A stretch of DNA of 64,000 bases from Edaphobacter modestus (GCF_004217555.1 NZ_SHKW01000001.1:4340001-4404000); one strand, 5' to 3'; shown: positions 17,605 through 27,268, numbered from the stretch's first letter. The notes: generated by a model from the letters alone, not told the origin. Numbers and translations: made by a program.

Positions 17605-17744
17605 GACAACCCCCCGGCAGAAGTCTCTGCTTGCGCACTTTTTAGCCCTACATACCTGCATGAGAGAAGCCGGAAAACCGGAAAAGAGAGAGTAAATTCT
17701 ACTGCGGACTGTGATGCAAGAGATTGCATCAGGGTTGCTGGGGC

Positions 17745-19628
17745 TTATGGGGCCAGGGCCGTTTGAGCCCGCTGCGACTGACAACATGATGCAAGGGTAG
17801 ATGGACGTTTAGCGTCACTCCACGTCTGGGGCCCTCGCCAGGTACGAATGGCGGTAAGGTCGATGTGAAATGGAGCCGTTGCCGGATGATTCGGCGGGAG
17901 AGCTTTCAGAAGGCCATCGCCCAGAGGAGGAAGAGCGTGAATGAGAGCTTGAAGGCGGGGAACAGTTGCAGTTCCTGTGAGATGCAACGTGTAGCCAGTC
18001 GCGTCAAAACGTCCTTCGAGAGTGGCCGGATCATGGCCGCCAAGCTGCAGCAGAGTGGGAGCGAGCAACAAGCCATGAGCAGGCGCGCGAGCCGGAGCGG
18101 CAGCGTGATGGTGCGTGGCGGTCCTGCTGGCGGCGTAGACCTGAACATCCTGAGAGAGCAGGGTTACCACGGATCCGTCTGCGGATGTTTCGCTTCCCGT
18201 CGATGTTGTGGCGGCCGCCTCTACCTTTCCCTCGGACGGAACTTTGAGGGTTGCGTCGCTCAGCGTGAACTGCCCCTGCCAGCGATGTGCACTTCCGTTT
18301 AAAGAGCCGTCTTTCCGGTCTATAGCTGGGCCTTCGTAGGTCATGCTTCCGGTAAGAAGCCCGGTTGCTTCGATATCGGGGGAGACATGAGGGCTGGTGG
18401 CGCGAAGCCAGGACAGCAGCGTTGAGGCGGAAATTCCGGATGTTCCCAGCTGCAGGGAGGAGTCGCTGAGCCGATGGACATTGGGAATGGTTCCAGTCAA
18501 TGCGACAGCCTGGGCGTGGGACGAAGCTGCTGGAGGCCAGCTGCAGCGAACATCCTCAAAGGCGTGAAAAAGTCCTGAGGCGGTTGCATAGCACTCAACC
18601 TGCGCGGAAAGAGGCGTCTCAGGAACAAAGTCGGAGGGCCGCGCATCTTCAAGGTGGAGGCGAGTGGTGACGGCACTTTCGCCAAAGGTCCCCCGAATAT
18701 TGACAGAAAGATTCATCTCCCCCCGCCAGCCGGCATCGCGGCCAAAGAGGACACGGGTGGCTTCTCCAAGTGGAGCATCTCGCCACTGGCCCTGAAGATT
18801 GAGTGGAACCTGACTGAGAGAAGGCGCAGCGCCCAGGGTAGATTCAAGCTCGATCGTCCCGGTATCGGAGACGTTCGAGTCGGTGCGGGTGGGGTGTGCA
18901 CGAAGGCGAAGATGCCATTGGTGAGGATCGGGAAGCCAGAGCGCGAAGTCTGCATCGACGAGGGAGAAGGGCAGCTTTTCCTGTTCCTGCTTGAAGTTGA
19001 GGCGGGCACCGGTAGCCTCGATGTAGGGAAAACGCGGAGCGGAGCCGGCATGCCGCTGGGCCGTGGGGGCGGTTTCAATGTGCGATGCCTGGAGGAGGAT
19101 GCCCTCAATATTCCATTTACCGTCGGCTGTATGGACGAGGTTAACGCTGGGGTCGGTGAAGCTTATGGTAGAAAACTCTACCTGACGACGCCAAAGAGAG
19201 GGGATGCGAAGCGTGGCGCGAACGGAGTTGGCACGGATGATGGGCTCCACGCCAAAGGCCGGGTTCTCGCCTACAACGAGATTCTCGATGGTGAAGCCGG
19301 GCAGGGGAAACAAAGTCAGCGAGATGCGGTCCAGGTGGACGGGGCGGCCGAGACTGTCTCCGATGCTGGTTGCGATGCGGCGCTGGTAGCGCCCGATATT
19401 CACCAGGGGAGGAACAAAAATGAGCAGAAGAACGATGAGAATGCCGAGATAAAACAGCCGGAAACGGCGAAAATGGGCGCGGAAGGGGGGGATGCTCCTT
19501 TGTTCCGCTTCGCTGCGAGGGGGAACAGGCAAAGGGAGCAGGATTTCCTGTTCAACCATATTGCCAGGTTGAAGAGAGGCGTCCAGGGGAACCGGCGCGA
19601 CGTGCTGGGATGGATAGATCTGCCGCAT
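17745..19628 (-). CDS. AsmA-family envelope protein
   Basis: This 627-residue protein has one N-terminal membrane helix (LFYLGILIVLLLIFVPPLV, about residues 55-75). The AsmA signature follows: an amphipathic helix, LGRPVHLDRISLTLFPLPGF, then VVGENPAFG and a region ending WNIEGILLQAS. The rest is a long beta-rich periplasmic domain. AsmA proteins form grooves that move lipids between inner and outer membrane or influence outer-membrane protein assembly. It is the last gene of the rnc-lepB-lepB cluster. The C-terminal 20 residues (after WRGPQTWSDA) look unlike the rest and may be a run-on. Confidence 0.85.
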   Translation of the reverse strand: MRQIYPSQHVAPVPLDASLQPGNMVEQEILLPLPVPPRSEAEQRSIPPFRAHFRRFRLFYLGILIVLLLIFVPPLVNIGRYQRRIATSIGDSLGRPVHLDRISLTLFPLPGFTIENLVVGENPAFGVEPIIRANSVRATLRIPSLWRRQVEFSTISFTDPSVNLVHTADGKWNIEGILLQASHIETAPTAQRHAGSAPRFPYIEATGARLNFKQEQEKLPFSLVDADFALWLPDPHQWHLRLRAHPTRTDSNVSDTGTIELESTLGAAPSLSQVPLNLQGQWRDAPLGEATRVLFGRDAGWRGEMNLSVNIRGTFGESAVTTRLHLEDARPSDFVPETPLSAQVECYATASGLFHAFEDVRCSWPPAASSHAQAVALTGTIPNVHRLSDSSLQLGTSGISASTLLSWLRATSPHVSPDIEATGLLTGSMTYEGPAIDRKDGSLNGSAHRWQGQFTLSDATLKVPSEGKVEAAATTSTGSETSADGSVVTLLSQDVQVYAASRTATHHHAAAPARAPAHGLLLAPTLLQLGGHDPATLEGRFDATGYTLHLTGTATVPRLQALIHALPPLGDGLLKALPPNHPATAPFHIDLTAIRTWRGPQTWSDAKRPSTLASCCQSQRAQTALAP

Positions 19629-19657
19629 GAAGAATATGGGCTAACCTTGAAGCCCCG

Positions 19658-20458
19658 CTAACGAATGAGATGGAATGTGCGCTTCCAACGCGTCTGATCG
19701 ACGATGTGGACGAGAATGTGGCCCATGAAGGCAAGCCGTTCGCTAATGCTCTGCTTTTCGATCTGATCGGCGGGCGTTTCAAAGGACCAGTAAACGAACA
19801 TAGGTCTGCCCACGATATTCTCGCGAGGGACGAAGCCCCAGTAGCGGCCATCGAGGGAGTCCGGGCGGTTGTCGCCCATGGCGAAGATTTTTCCGGGTGG
19901 AACGACGAGGTCACCGTTCTCGATGTGCTGAGGCAGTTCGTACTGCCAGGATGCCGTGACTTGGTACATAGGGTCGGGCGGGATGCTCGGAAAGTCGTCG
20001 CGGTAGGGATTGTACTCGTGCTGCGGATCGCCATCCGAGGTCGGCATCGCAGCATAAGGTTCTTTCTGAGCTACCCCATTGAGATAAACGACCCCGTTAC
20101 GAAGATGGATATGGTCGCCGGGAATTCCGATCGCCCGCTTAACGAGGAAGAGATCGGGTTCGCCAGGCTTGAGGAAGACAATGACATCGCCGCGATGAAT
20201 GTCGCGGTAGAAGGTAAAGGGGGCCCATTTCGCCGGTGGCGCCAGCGAGATCCGGTCCACCAGCACGTGGTCGCCGATCAGGAGCGTTTTGACCATGGAG
20301 GCGGAAGGTATTTCGAAGTTCTGAAAGACGAAGGTCATCACAAAGAGGCCTACGGCAAGCACGCTGGCGATCGATGCCAGCGATTCGAGGGGGGTCTCAG
20401 TCTGATGCTCGGCCCGGGGCGCAGCTTCTTCGTTCTCAATGGATTCCATCGTCTTCAT
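19658..20458 (-). CDS. lepB: Signal peptidase I (second of a tandem pair)
   Basis: The serine protease cleaves signal peptides at the outer face of the inner membrane. The start at ATG 20458 (MKTMESIENEE) follows GGAGAG; the frame extends upstream, but that part looks non-coding. One membrane helix (IASVLAVGLFVMTFVFQ) is followed by the catalytic Ser in IPSASM, the catalytic Lys in LVKRAIGIPGD and box E MGDNRPDSLDGRYWG. The protein is about 266 residues. It lies 68 bp downstream of another lepB, from which it probably arose by duplication. A longer insert (EPYAAMPTSDGDPQHEYNPY) separates the motifs. Confidence 0.95.
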   Translation of the reverse strand: MKTMESIENEEAAPRAEHQTETPLESLASIASVLAVGLFVMTFVFQNFEIPSASMVKTLLIGDHVLVDRISLAPPAKWAPFTFYRDIHRGDVIVFLKPGEPDLFLVKRAIGIPGDHIHLRNGVVYLNGVAQKEPYAAMPTSDGDPQHEYNPYRDDFPSIPPDPMYQVTASWQYELPQHIENGDLVVPPGKIFAMGDNRPDSLDGRYWGFVPRENIVGRPMFVYWSFETPADQIEKQSISERLAFMGHILVHIVDQTRWKRTFHLIR

Positions 20459-20526
20459 CGACCAGCTCTCTCCACGTGTGTCTTTCCAGTGTATCGCCGA
20501 TGGGCGAAAAACCGGGAAGTCGAAGG

Positions 20527-21381
20527 TTACCGTACGATCCGGAAGATTCTCTCCCACCGGGCGAAGCGAAGCGGACCGGCCTGGTTGGACGGCTGGAGCG
20601 CGACTCCGGCAGGCCGAGCCGATATATACCCGGAGCCGTCGCCCTGGCGCAGGGAAAAATAGATCATCAGCGGACGTCCTACGATGTTTTCGCTGGGGAC
20701 GAAGCCCCAGTAACGGCTGTCTTCACTGTTGTTGCGGTTGTCGCCGAGGACAAAGTAATTTCCTGCGGGGACGATCAGCCCTCCGTCATCGATGAGCTTG
20801 CGCATGCGAATCCACCAGCGCGAGTCAATGGCAGGGTCGGCGTTCTGAAGCCGGGGAAAATTATCGCGAAAATTGTCAGGACCGGAAGGACGGTAAAACG
20901 CATAGGGCTCGTCGAGGCGGAGACCGTTGACCAGGACATGGCCATTGCGAAGACGGAGGTGGTCACCGGGGATTCCGACCACGCGTTTTACGAGATGAAC
21001 GTCCGGATGGAGGGGAAAGTGAAAAACAATGACATCGCCCCGATGGATAGAGGGAGGAGGTAGAAAAAGTGAGCCGATTGAGTCTGCGGTGACCTGCTTG
21101 TCTACGAAGAGGAAGTCGCCTATGAGAAGAGTCGGCTCCATCGAGCCGGACGGGATGCGGAACGGCTGGACCGTAAAGGTAACGATGAAGACCGCCACCA
21201 CAATGATGACGATCAGGGACTGCACCGCCGGAAGGATGCCAGGTTTGGGGATGTGAGAGTGACCCTGAGGCTGATGCGGGCCGCGAGGCTCTGAAGGGGG
21301 AATCCGGCGGGGAGCCGCAACAAACCCCATGGAGGGGTGGACCTCAGGGGGAGAAGCAGAGGTGAGGCTGGGGCCGCTCAT
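20527..21381 (-). CDS. lepB: Signal peptidase I (first of a tandem pair)
   Basis: This 284-residue type I signal peptidase has a proline-rich cytoplasmic N terminus (residues 1-50) and a membrane helix (SLIVIIVVAVFIVTFTV). The catalytic Ser is in IPSGSMEPTLLIGD, the Lys in LVKRVVGIPGDHL, and box E is LGDNRNNSEDSRYWGFVP. Its ATG overlaps the stop of rnc in ATGA, so the two are translationally coupled. The two tandem paralogues differ in their active-site flanks (IPSGSM versus IPSASM), which may reflect different substrates. Confidence 0.95.
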   Translation of the reverse strand: MSGPSLTSASPPEVHPSMGFVAAPRRIPPSEPRGPHQPQGHSHIPKPGILPAVQSLIVIIVVAVFIVTFTVQPFRIPSGSMEPTLLIGDFLFVDKQVTADSIGSLFLPPPSIHRGDVIVFHFPLHPDVHLVKRVVGIPGDHLRLRNGHVLVNGLRLDEPYAFYRPSGPDNFRDNFPRLQNADPAIDSRWWIRMRKLIDDGGLIVPAGNYFVLGDNRNNSEDSRYWGFVPSENIVGRPLMIYFSLRQGDGSGYISARPAGVALQPSNQAGPLRFARWERIFRIVR

Positions 21382-22226
21382 CGTGCCGCCCCTGTACCTG
21401 CGCGACCACGTTCGACAATTCCAGGTTCCGCAGCGAGAGAGGTAAGGTTTCGCTCGGTCTGGAGACGTTCGAAGGCGATGCGGGCCGCCTCCTGCTGGGC
21501 CTGTTTTTTTGTGGTGCCCTCGGATTCCGCCAGGGCTCGTGACCCTCCAAGACCGTCGGAGACGCGGACCTCAACACGGAAGAGCTTCTGGTGGTCAGGT
21601 CCGCTCTGCGATGTGAGGACGTACTGGGGCTGACCGGCGCCCGTTGCCTGCAGGTGTTCCTGGAGGGCGGACTTATGATCGCCGATGGCTCCGCTAAAGG
21701 TGTCTCGCGCGCTGAGAGCTCCGTGGAGATCAGGCATGGATGGCTCGATGATATGGCGCTCGATGAAGGGGCGAACGACCTCGAGCCCTCCGTCAAAATA
21801 GAGGGCAGCGATGACGGCTTCGAGGGCATTTGCGAGCAGCGCCGGCTTCTGCCGGCCTCCGCTTTGCTCCTCGCCGCGGCCGAGGCGAAGCATGGCTCCA
21901 AGGCCTATGCGCTGGGCGACGGCACCGAGATGGCGGCGGCTGACAAGGGAGGCCCGGAGACGAGTAAGCTCTCCCTCGCGAGAGTCGGGAAAGCGGCGGT
22001 AAAGACTCTCGGCGACAGCGAGGCCGAGGATGGCGTCGCCCACGAACTCGAGCTGCTCGTTGTCGGTGGCCGGGTTGAAGAGGCTGTCGGGGCTGGTCTC
22101 GTAGGCAAGAGATCGGTGCGTAAGCGCCAGGGTAAGCAGGTCGGGGCGCTTGAATCGGTGATCCCAGGGAGGGGCGAGCGTCTCGCTCGATGAAACTCGT
22201 GCGGACTTTCTGCGGCGCGTCGGCAT
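21378..22226 (-). CDS. rnc: Ribonuclease III
   Basis: The enzyme cleaves double-stranded RNA in rRNA and mRNA maturation. Residues 20-160 form the catalytic domain, with signature NEQLEFVGDAILGLAVAE (acidic metal ligands) and the second acidic patch ANALEAVIAALYFDGG. Residues 190-265 form the dsRNA-binding domain (DHKSALQEHLQATG, AESEGTTKKQAQQEAARIAF). At 282 residues it is slightly longer than usual, because of basic N-terminal and C-terminal tails. The ribosome-binding site GAGGGAG precedes the ATG. It heads the rnc-lepB-lepB-asmA cluster. Confidence 0.96.
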   Translation of the reverse strand: MPTRRRKSARVSSSETLAPPWDHRFKRPDLLTLALTHRSLAYETSPDSLFNPATDNEQLEFVGDAILGLAVAESLYRRFPDSREGELTRLRASLVSRRHLGAVAQRIGLGAMLRLGRGEEQSGGRQKPALLANALEAVIAALYFDGGLEVVRPFIERHIIEPSMPDLHGALSARDTFSGAIGDHKSALQEHLQATGAGQPQYVLTSQSGPDHQKLFRVEVRVSDGLGGSRALAESEGTTKKQAQQEAARIAFERLQTERNLTSLAAEPGIVERGRAGTGAAR

Positions 22227-22285
22227 GCTCCCTCGCTAGGAATTAACTGTACTGAAATGTTGGACGCTCCAACGAGCAGAGTCGC

Positions 22286-24082
22286 TCATTGGGGCGAAGG
22301 TGGTCGATAGGCGTCCTTCTCAGCTTTGCCGGTGGGGTCTAAAGGTTCGTTATCTTCATTGTTGCTGTTGGACCGCTGCGGGAGAAGGAAAGGCTCCTTA
22401 AGACCCTTCTCTGCAGCAGCTTTGGTGTCGGGCTGGGAATCACGTACTGCCAGAGCGGCTTTGTACTCAGCGACGGCCTTCGTGCGTTCGGGGTGTTCGC
22501 TCTCAGGACGCTCCGGGTCACGCGCAATATCATACAGACGACCAAGATAGATGTGAGTCCAGGCCAGCGTACGCGGGTCTTTGGTGAGTGTGAGCGTCTT
22601 GTTCAGGTGAGTAAGGGCGGATTCAGGGTCGCCCTGTACCAGTTCGACACGGCCAGCCAGATAGTTGGCCTGGGGGTCGTTCGGGTTGGTCCTGAGAGCC
22701 TCTTCAGCCATCATCCCGGCACCGGCAGTATCGCCCTTCATCAACCTCATCTCGGCGAGGTCCAGGCCTTTGAGCTGCCGGGGAGCACGCTTGACGAAGT
22801 CGTGGCTGCCCTCCGGCAGAAACGCAACCTGCTCGGCGGCGTGACGCTCACGATCGACATCCATGCCGTATACCATCTCTGCGATGTCCTCTTTCAGGCT
22901 GGCTCCGTCCTTTTCCATCTGTCCGAGCTTGTCATAGAAATAGCTCGCCAGAACCCAGCCCTGCCGCATGTCGAGATCGACCTGCTTGCGGCGAACGGCC
23001 TCGGATTGACGCTCCCACGCCGTAAGTTCGGCCTCGTAATTCGTCATATCGGAGCGCTGCTTTACCTGGCCGGGCCGTTTTGGCTTGGGGGAGCCGGTAT
23101 CCATGGTATGAGCTTCGACGGCTTTGATGAGATTTTCCGTGATGAATGCCGAAATATCGGACTTATAGGTGAACTCGAGGGGAGCGTCCTGAACCGCCTT
23201 GAGCAGCGGAAGGAGGCGATCCATGGCGCTGGCGCGGGCGTAGACCAGAGGCTCAATCTCATAGTGGAGATAGGTGTGCCGGATCTCGTCCATATGAACC
23301 TGGCCGAGTGGATTGCCGGAGGGCGAGACGACGACGATGTAATCGTTGCCGTAGATACGCGCATTGGTGGTGGATGGCGCGAGCATGGGCTCCAGCAGAA
23401 CCAGAAAACGGCGCCCATCATAGCTTGAGACAGGCAACCGGAGATAGATATTCGTATCGAGAATCGTCTTTGTCAGGGGATCGTGGACTTTGTCGACCAG
23501 CGCTTCGTATTCCGTGTGGTGTGTTACCCAGATGCCGTGCAGATTGATGTCTTCAGCGAAGGTGCGGAGCAGGGGAAGAATGTTGACGACCTGGGTGGAG
23601 TCAGGAGGAAGTTCAGTCTCCTCGGCCGCAGGATTAAGTTGGGGCGGCGGGTTGAGATAAAGGGAGAGGGAGACATACTGCGCGAGATTAAGGCCGGAAT
23701 CCGCCAAGCTGTGCTGGCGGATATAGCCGCAGAGCGCATCGCGGTGGTCGCGCGCATCGGGTGTGGCGGAGGCGAGCGCCTGGTTGATCTCATCGCGAAT
23801 CTGCTTGCGGACGGGGGCAGAGGCTTCGAGATCGGCATCGTATCCGCAGGTATTGAGCGCGGCAGCGACGTAGAAGAGCGGTTCGCTGGTCTCGAGGGTA
23901 ACGGCGGCTCCTCCGGCTTCAGGCTGAGCAACGCGCGGACGCGCGGGAGTGCGTTGGCGGTCGTTGTCGAGAGTGGACGAAGACTGCGAATTCGACGAGC
24001 TTGACGACTGGGCCCCGGCGTTGTAACTCAGCAAAGAGGTTGCAAGCAGAAGGGATGCCGCGGTTTTGTGTGGGAAAAGCAC
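22286..24082 (-). CDS. Secreted TPR-containing protein with degenerate zincin-like motif
   Basis: The protein has 598 residues with a GTG start at 24082. A signal peptide (AASLLLATSLLSYNAGAQ) is followed by a Ser/Gln-rich linker. The middle region contains DEIRHTYLHYEIEPLVY (about residues 265-281), which resembles an HExxH metalloprotease helix with Glu replaced by Thr. The C-terminal third has tetratricopeptide repeats (NPNDPQANYLAGRVELVQGD, ALTHLNKTLTLTKDPRTLAW). Then comes a low-complexity tail. It is likely periplasmic. The zincin comparison is inference. It lies downstream of another secreted protein with an equally broken motif. Confidence 0.7.
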   Translation of the reverse strand: MLFPHKTAASLLLATSLLSYNAGAQSSSSSNSQSSSTLDNDRQRTPARPRVAQPEAGGAAVTLETSEPLFYVAAALNTCGYDADLEASAPVRKQIRDEINQALASATPDARDHRDALCGYIRQHSLADSGLNLAQYVSLSLYLNPPPQLNPAAEETELPPDSTQVVNILPLLRTFAEDINLHGIWVTHHTEYEALVDKVHDPLTKTILDTNIYLRLPVSSYDGRRFLVLLEPMLAPSTTNARIYGNDYIVVVSPSGNPLGQVHMDEIRHTYLHYEIEPLVYARASAMDRLLPLLKAVQDAPLEFTYKSDISAFITENLIKAVEAHTMDTGSPKPKRPGQVKQRSDMTNYEAELTAWERQSEAVRRKQVDLDMRQGWVLASYFYDKLGQMEKDGASLKEDIAEMVYGMDVDRERHAAEQVAFLPEGSHDFVKRAPRQLKGLDLAEMRLMKGDTAGAGMMAEEALRTNPNDPQANYLAGRVELVQGDPESALTHLNKTLTLTKDPRTLAWTHIYLGRLYDIARDPERPESEHPERTKAVAEYKAALAVRDSQPDTKAAAEKGLKEPFLLPQRSNSNNEDNEPLDPTGKAEKDAYRPPSPQ

Positions 24083-24443
24083 GTTATTTTGACTCTTTCA
24101 GAGGAGTTTAGGGGAAGCGGTGAAGGCGGTGCAAGGTTCAAGTTGGTTTAGCTGATGCCGCCGTTCCGATTACCATCTTTTCAGAGAAGGTGGCCCAGTG
24201 AGCCTTCTCACTTCCCTATGATTTTGATGCCGGCATTGTGGCAGGAGCGGACGCAGCCTCGGGCGAAAAGTACTTTTTCTAAAAGGTTGGGATGTAACAG
24301 GTTAAGGCCGGTAACCACAGCCTTCGCATGCGGCGGCAGCGACGCCAAGCGGACGATTCTGTTTCGAAGTGCAAAGTTCATAGACCGGCATCTCGACGGA
24401 AGAGGAATTGGCTAAGTCTGGAATCGGTAAATCGACACGACAC
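24083..24443. other. 360-bp gap between two minus-strand secreted-protein genes
   Basis: No frame here has a recognisable product. A short minus-strand frame ending at 24302 (with CTSKQNRPLG) overlaps the end of the M1-like gene in another frame and looks like chance. The region probably holds the promoter of the TPR gene that starts at 24082. I see no strong hairpin. Confidence 0.35.
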
Positions 24444-26456
24444 CTATATTGGGGCTGGCGCGACATGGATTTCGCGTACATGGATGGGGCTGGTGGTCTC
24501 CGGGATCGTGCCGTCGTTGACCTGGATCTCCTGCGGAACACCCTCGAAGACGATACGAGTGGAGACGCTGGAGCGGGGCGGGATATGGACTTTTTCGGTC
24601 GATGTGAGAGTTCCGGAACGGACCGTGACCGGTACATCGACCGTGACGTAGCCGGCATTGTGAATTTCAACAGCCACCAACCAGCTCACGCCTTTGCCGT
24701 TGCGGGCGGGAAGATCACGGGGCGTGACGTTGACGATGGAGAGATCGGCGAGGCCGCGGTCATGGTAAACCCAGTCATCGAAGATGGCGGAGAGGTCCTT
24801 GTGTGAGGCGGCTTCAAGAACACGCTGAAAGGCGTGAGGGTCTTCCGGAGTATTGGGGGCTGCGTGGCGTACTTCGTCGCGGTAGGTCTGCAGGCCCCGC
24901 TTGAGGGGAACATCACCGACTATGGAGTGCAGCAACCACAGGACCGCCGCGGCTTTGGCCCGGTAGTACACCTCGTCATGCGCTGCAATCAAGCTCTGGC
25001 CGGGCTGGCCCGGAGGTGGAGGCAGTGTAGATGGCAGAGGGTCAGGTGGGCCCGCCGGTAGAGGCTCGGGGGAGCTGGAGCTGCTGGAGGAGCTGGAGTA
25101 GCCTCTGCTGAAATCAGCCGGAGGGGTAGAAGCTTCCTCAGCTGGCTTTTCCGGTTCGACTAGGGTAAGCGGGTTGATGAGCTGGCGGAGCTCGGCAAGC
25201 GCCTTGTCGCGGCCATCGGTGGATTCCGTGTAGAGCAGTGAGATGAACTGGGGGACGCCTTCGTTGAGCCATGGCAGTGACGACCGAAACCAGGCATGCG
25301 CCAACGAATGGACCATTGCAGGGGTAATCTGGCGGGCGTCCGTAGCGGTGAGGGGAACAAGCAGGAAGGCGTCCTCTTCGAAGGGCTGTCCGGAGTGATC
25401 GATGAGGGTGAGAGGAGTAAGTGGGGCCGGGCCCAGCCAGTCGCGGAGCAGAGGCGCAACATTGGTGGATGCAGTGGTAAAGGGAGCGATGGCCTCTGGA
25501 CGAGTTGTCGTCACCTGGAGCAGCTGATTTTCGGAAGGATGGGAAGCCTGGGCGGTGACGAAGAGGCTGGGGGTGCGAAATCCGAGGGAGGCGGCCGGAA
25601 AGTCCGTGGTCGCGACGCCATGGGATTCCTCGACTGGAGCGTTGGGCTCCTCTGTGACGTGATCGAGGGGCTGACGTTGACCATTTAAGAACGCGTCCAC
25701 AGGAGGCTCGCCGACGTACTCGATCGAGAGCCGGAGATGAACAGTCGAGGAGGCCTGCTGGAGGCGCGAGAGGCCGATGGCCTGAAAGAGCCTTGCGCCG
25801 TCCCCGAGGAAAAGTGGAGGAGAGGAGACGGGATACCAGAGGACATTGCCGAAGCCTCGGAGGGCGATGATGTCTGGGGATATCTGGTCCCAATCGGCGT
25901 TTACGGCCTGATCGGGAGGAGCGCCGATGCGCGTGAGTCGCTCGCCGGAGGCGGTGATAGGGCCTGAATAGAAGCCGGTCAGCGTAAGGCTGGAGCCCGG
26001 TGGAATGGGGCGTGAGAGGACGACAAGGGCCTCGGTTGCCTGACCGGTGTGATCGGCATCGGTAGCAAGGACGTGTTCGGTGAGGGTAAGGGGTATGGGT
26101 GCGCTTAGGCTCTCCCAGTGGAGGGTAGAGGAGACCTGGAGTGCGAGTTGCGAGACCGGGGCGGACGAAATATTGCGGACGGTAAAGCGGGCTCGAGCGG
26201 CAAGGTGCGAGGTAGCGGGGGCGAGGTGCAGGTCGAGATCCCAGGCCGTGAAGGCAATGGCGGAGCGTTCGGCGTCCGTGATGGCGGCGATGGCTTTTTC
26301 CGGCGTTCGGGAGGGCTTACCGGAACGGGGTTGGGCCGAGGGATCTTCGTTGCGGTGAAAGAGGACCTGGCCCTGAGGTTCCGATGGAGCAGGCTGTTGC
26401 GCCATCCCGGCTGCGGCGGCACTGAGGAGAACGGTGAGTATGGTGGAACGAATCAT
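24444..26456 (-). CDS. Secreted M1-aminopeptidase-like protein, catalytic Glu missing
   Basis: This 670-residue protein has a signal peptide (TILTVLLSAAAAGMAQ). The N-terminal beta-rich domain resembles that of M1 aminopeptidases (FTAWDLDLHLAPATSHLAARARFTV). In the gluzincin region the expected HExxH...NEG reads VHSLAHAWFRSSLPWLNEGV: both His and the NEG Glu are kept, but the catalytic Glu is Ser. Hydrolysis is therefore unlikely. A Ser/Pro low-complexity segment (nine Ser in a row) follows. The start overlaps the rlmB stop by one base (TAATG), placing it in the same transcript. It may be a binding or scaffold protein. Confidence 0.75.
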   Translation of the reverse strand: MIRSTILTVLLSAAAAGMAQQPAPSEPQGQVLFHRNEDPSAQPRSGKPSRTPEKAIAAITDAERSAIAFTAWDLDLHLAPATSHLAARARFTVRNISSAPVSQLALQVSSTLHWESLSAPIPLTLTEHVLATDADHTGQATEALVVLSRPIPPGSSLTLTGFYSGPITASGERLTRIGAPPDQAVNADWDQISPDIIALRGFGNVLWYPVSSPPLFLGDGARLFQAIGLSRLQQASSTVHLRLSIEYVGEPPVDAFLNGQRQPLDHVTEEPNAPVEESHGVATTDFPAASLGFRTPSLFVTAQASHPSENQLLQVTTTRPEAIAPFTTASTNVAPLLRDWLGPAPLTPLTLIDHSGQPFEEDAFLLVPLTATDARQITPAMVHSLAHAWFRSSLPWLNEGVPQFISLLYTESTDGRDKALAELRQLINPLTLVEPEKPAEEASTPPADFSRGYSSSSSSSSSPEPLPAGPPDPLPSTLPPPPGQPGQSLIAAHDEVYYRAKAAAVLWLLHSIVGDVPLKRGLQTYRDEVRHAAPNTPEDPHAFQRVLEAASHKDLSAIFDDWVYHDRGLADLSIVNVTPRDLPARNGKGVSWLVAVEIHNAGYVTVDVPVTVRSGTLTSTEKVHIPPRSSVSTRIVFEGVPQEIQVNDGTIPETTSPIHVREIHVAPAPI

Positions 26457-27268
26457 TAGATACTGCCGAGGCCCTTCGGCTTTTTCGCAGGTTTTGCGAG
26501 AGCGGCCAGCTTTGGTTGGACGACTGGATTCAGCTTTGAGGCTTGGCGTTGGCGCATGGCCTCGTACATGACGACGGCGCCGGCGACGGAGACGTTGAGC
26601 GAGGAGACCTGCCCAGCCATGGGGATTCGCAATAGATGATCGCAGGTCTTCTTGACCAGGTCGTGGAGACCGGCGCCTTCGCGTCCCAGGACGAGGACAC
26701 AGTCGGTGGCGAAGTCGAAGTCGGTGTAATCGGGGGTTCCGCGCTCGTCGAGACCGATGACCCAGATGTTGGCCTTCTTCATCTGCTCGAGGGAGCGGAC
26801 GAGGTTGGTTACGCGGGCGACGCGGATGTGTTCGGAGGCCCCTGCAGACGTTTTGGCGACTGTAGCGGTGATGGGGGCGCTGCGACGCTCCGGAAGAATA
26901 ACGCCGTCGACCCCGACCCCGTCGGCGGTGCGGAGCAGGGCACCGAGATTGTGGGGGTCTTCCAGGCCGTCGAGGGCGAGGAAGAAGCGATGGTGGCCGT
27001 CAGCGGCGGGGACGAGAAGGTCCTCAATGGTGAGGAATGCCCGTTCGCGAAGATAGGCGACGACGCCTTGATGCGCCTCGGTCTTGGCAACGCGCGTGAG
27101 CTGATCGCGGGGTTCTACCGAGACGCGGACGCCAGCGGAACGAGCCAGGGAAGAGAGGCGATCGAGCTTTGCATCGCGACGCTCGCGAGCGACGGAGATG
27201 CGGTCGAGGCGACCGGAACCGGCCCGGATGGCCTCTTCGACGGGGTGGAGGCCATAGAGAACTTCCAT
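26456..27268 (-). CDS. rlmB: 23S rRNA/tRNA 2'-O-methyltransferase, RlmB/TrmH family
   Basis: A 270-residue SPOUT-fold methyltransferase transferring methyl from SAM to a ribose 2'-OH in RNA. I start at ATG 27268 (MEVLYGLHPVEEAI, the usual RlmB N terminus); the longer frame upstream lacks coding character. Residues 1-80 form the L30-like substrate-binding domain. The SPOUT motifs follow: LDGLEDPHNLGALLRTAD, LVLGREGAGL and IPMAGQVSSLNVSVAGAV. The C terminus has a Lys/Pro-rich tail. Target nucleotide (G2251-like) is by family only. Confidence 0.93.
   Translation of the reverse strand: MEVLYGLHPVEEAIRAGSGRLDRISVARERRDAKLDRLSSLARSAGVRVSVEPRDQLTRVAKTEAHQGVVAYLRERAFLTIEDLLVPAADGHHRFFLALDGLEDPHNLGALLRTADGVGVDGVILPERRSAPITATVAKTSAGASEHIRVARVTNLVRSLEQMKKANIWVIGLDERGTPDYTDFDFATDCVLVLGREGAGLHDLVKKTCDHLLRIPMAGQVSSLNVSVAGAVVMYEAMRQRQASKLNPVVQPKLAALAKPAKKPKGLGSI

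Noticed and set aside
18654..19661. 335-codon plus-strand frame
   Set aside because: Antisense to the AsmA gene, whose frame has signal, helix and family motifs; the antisense product has none.
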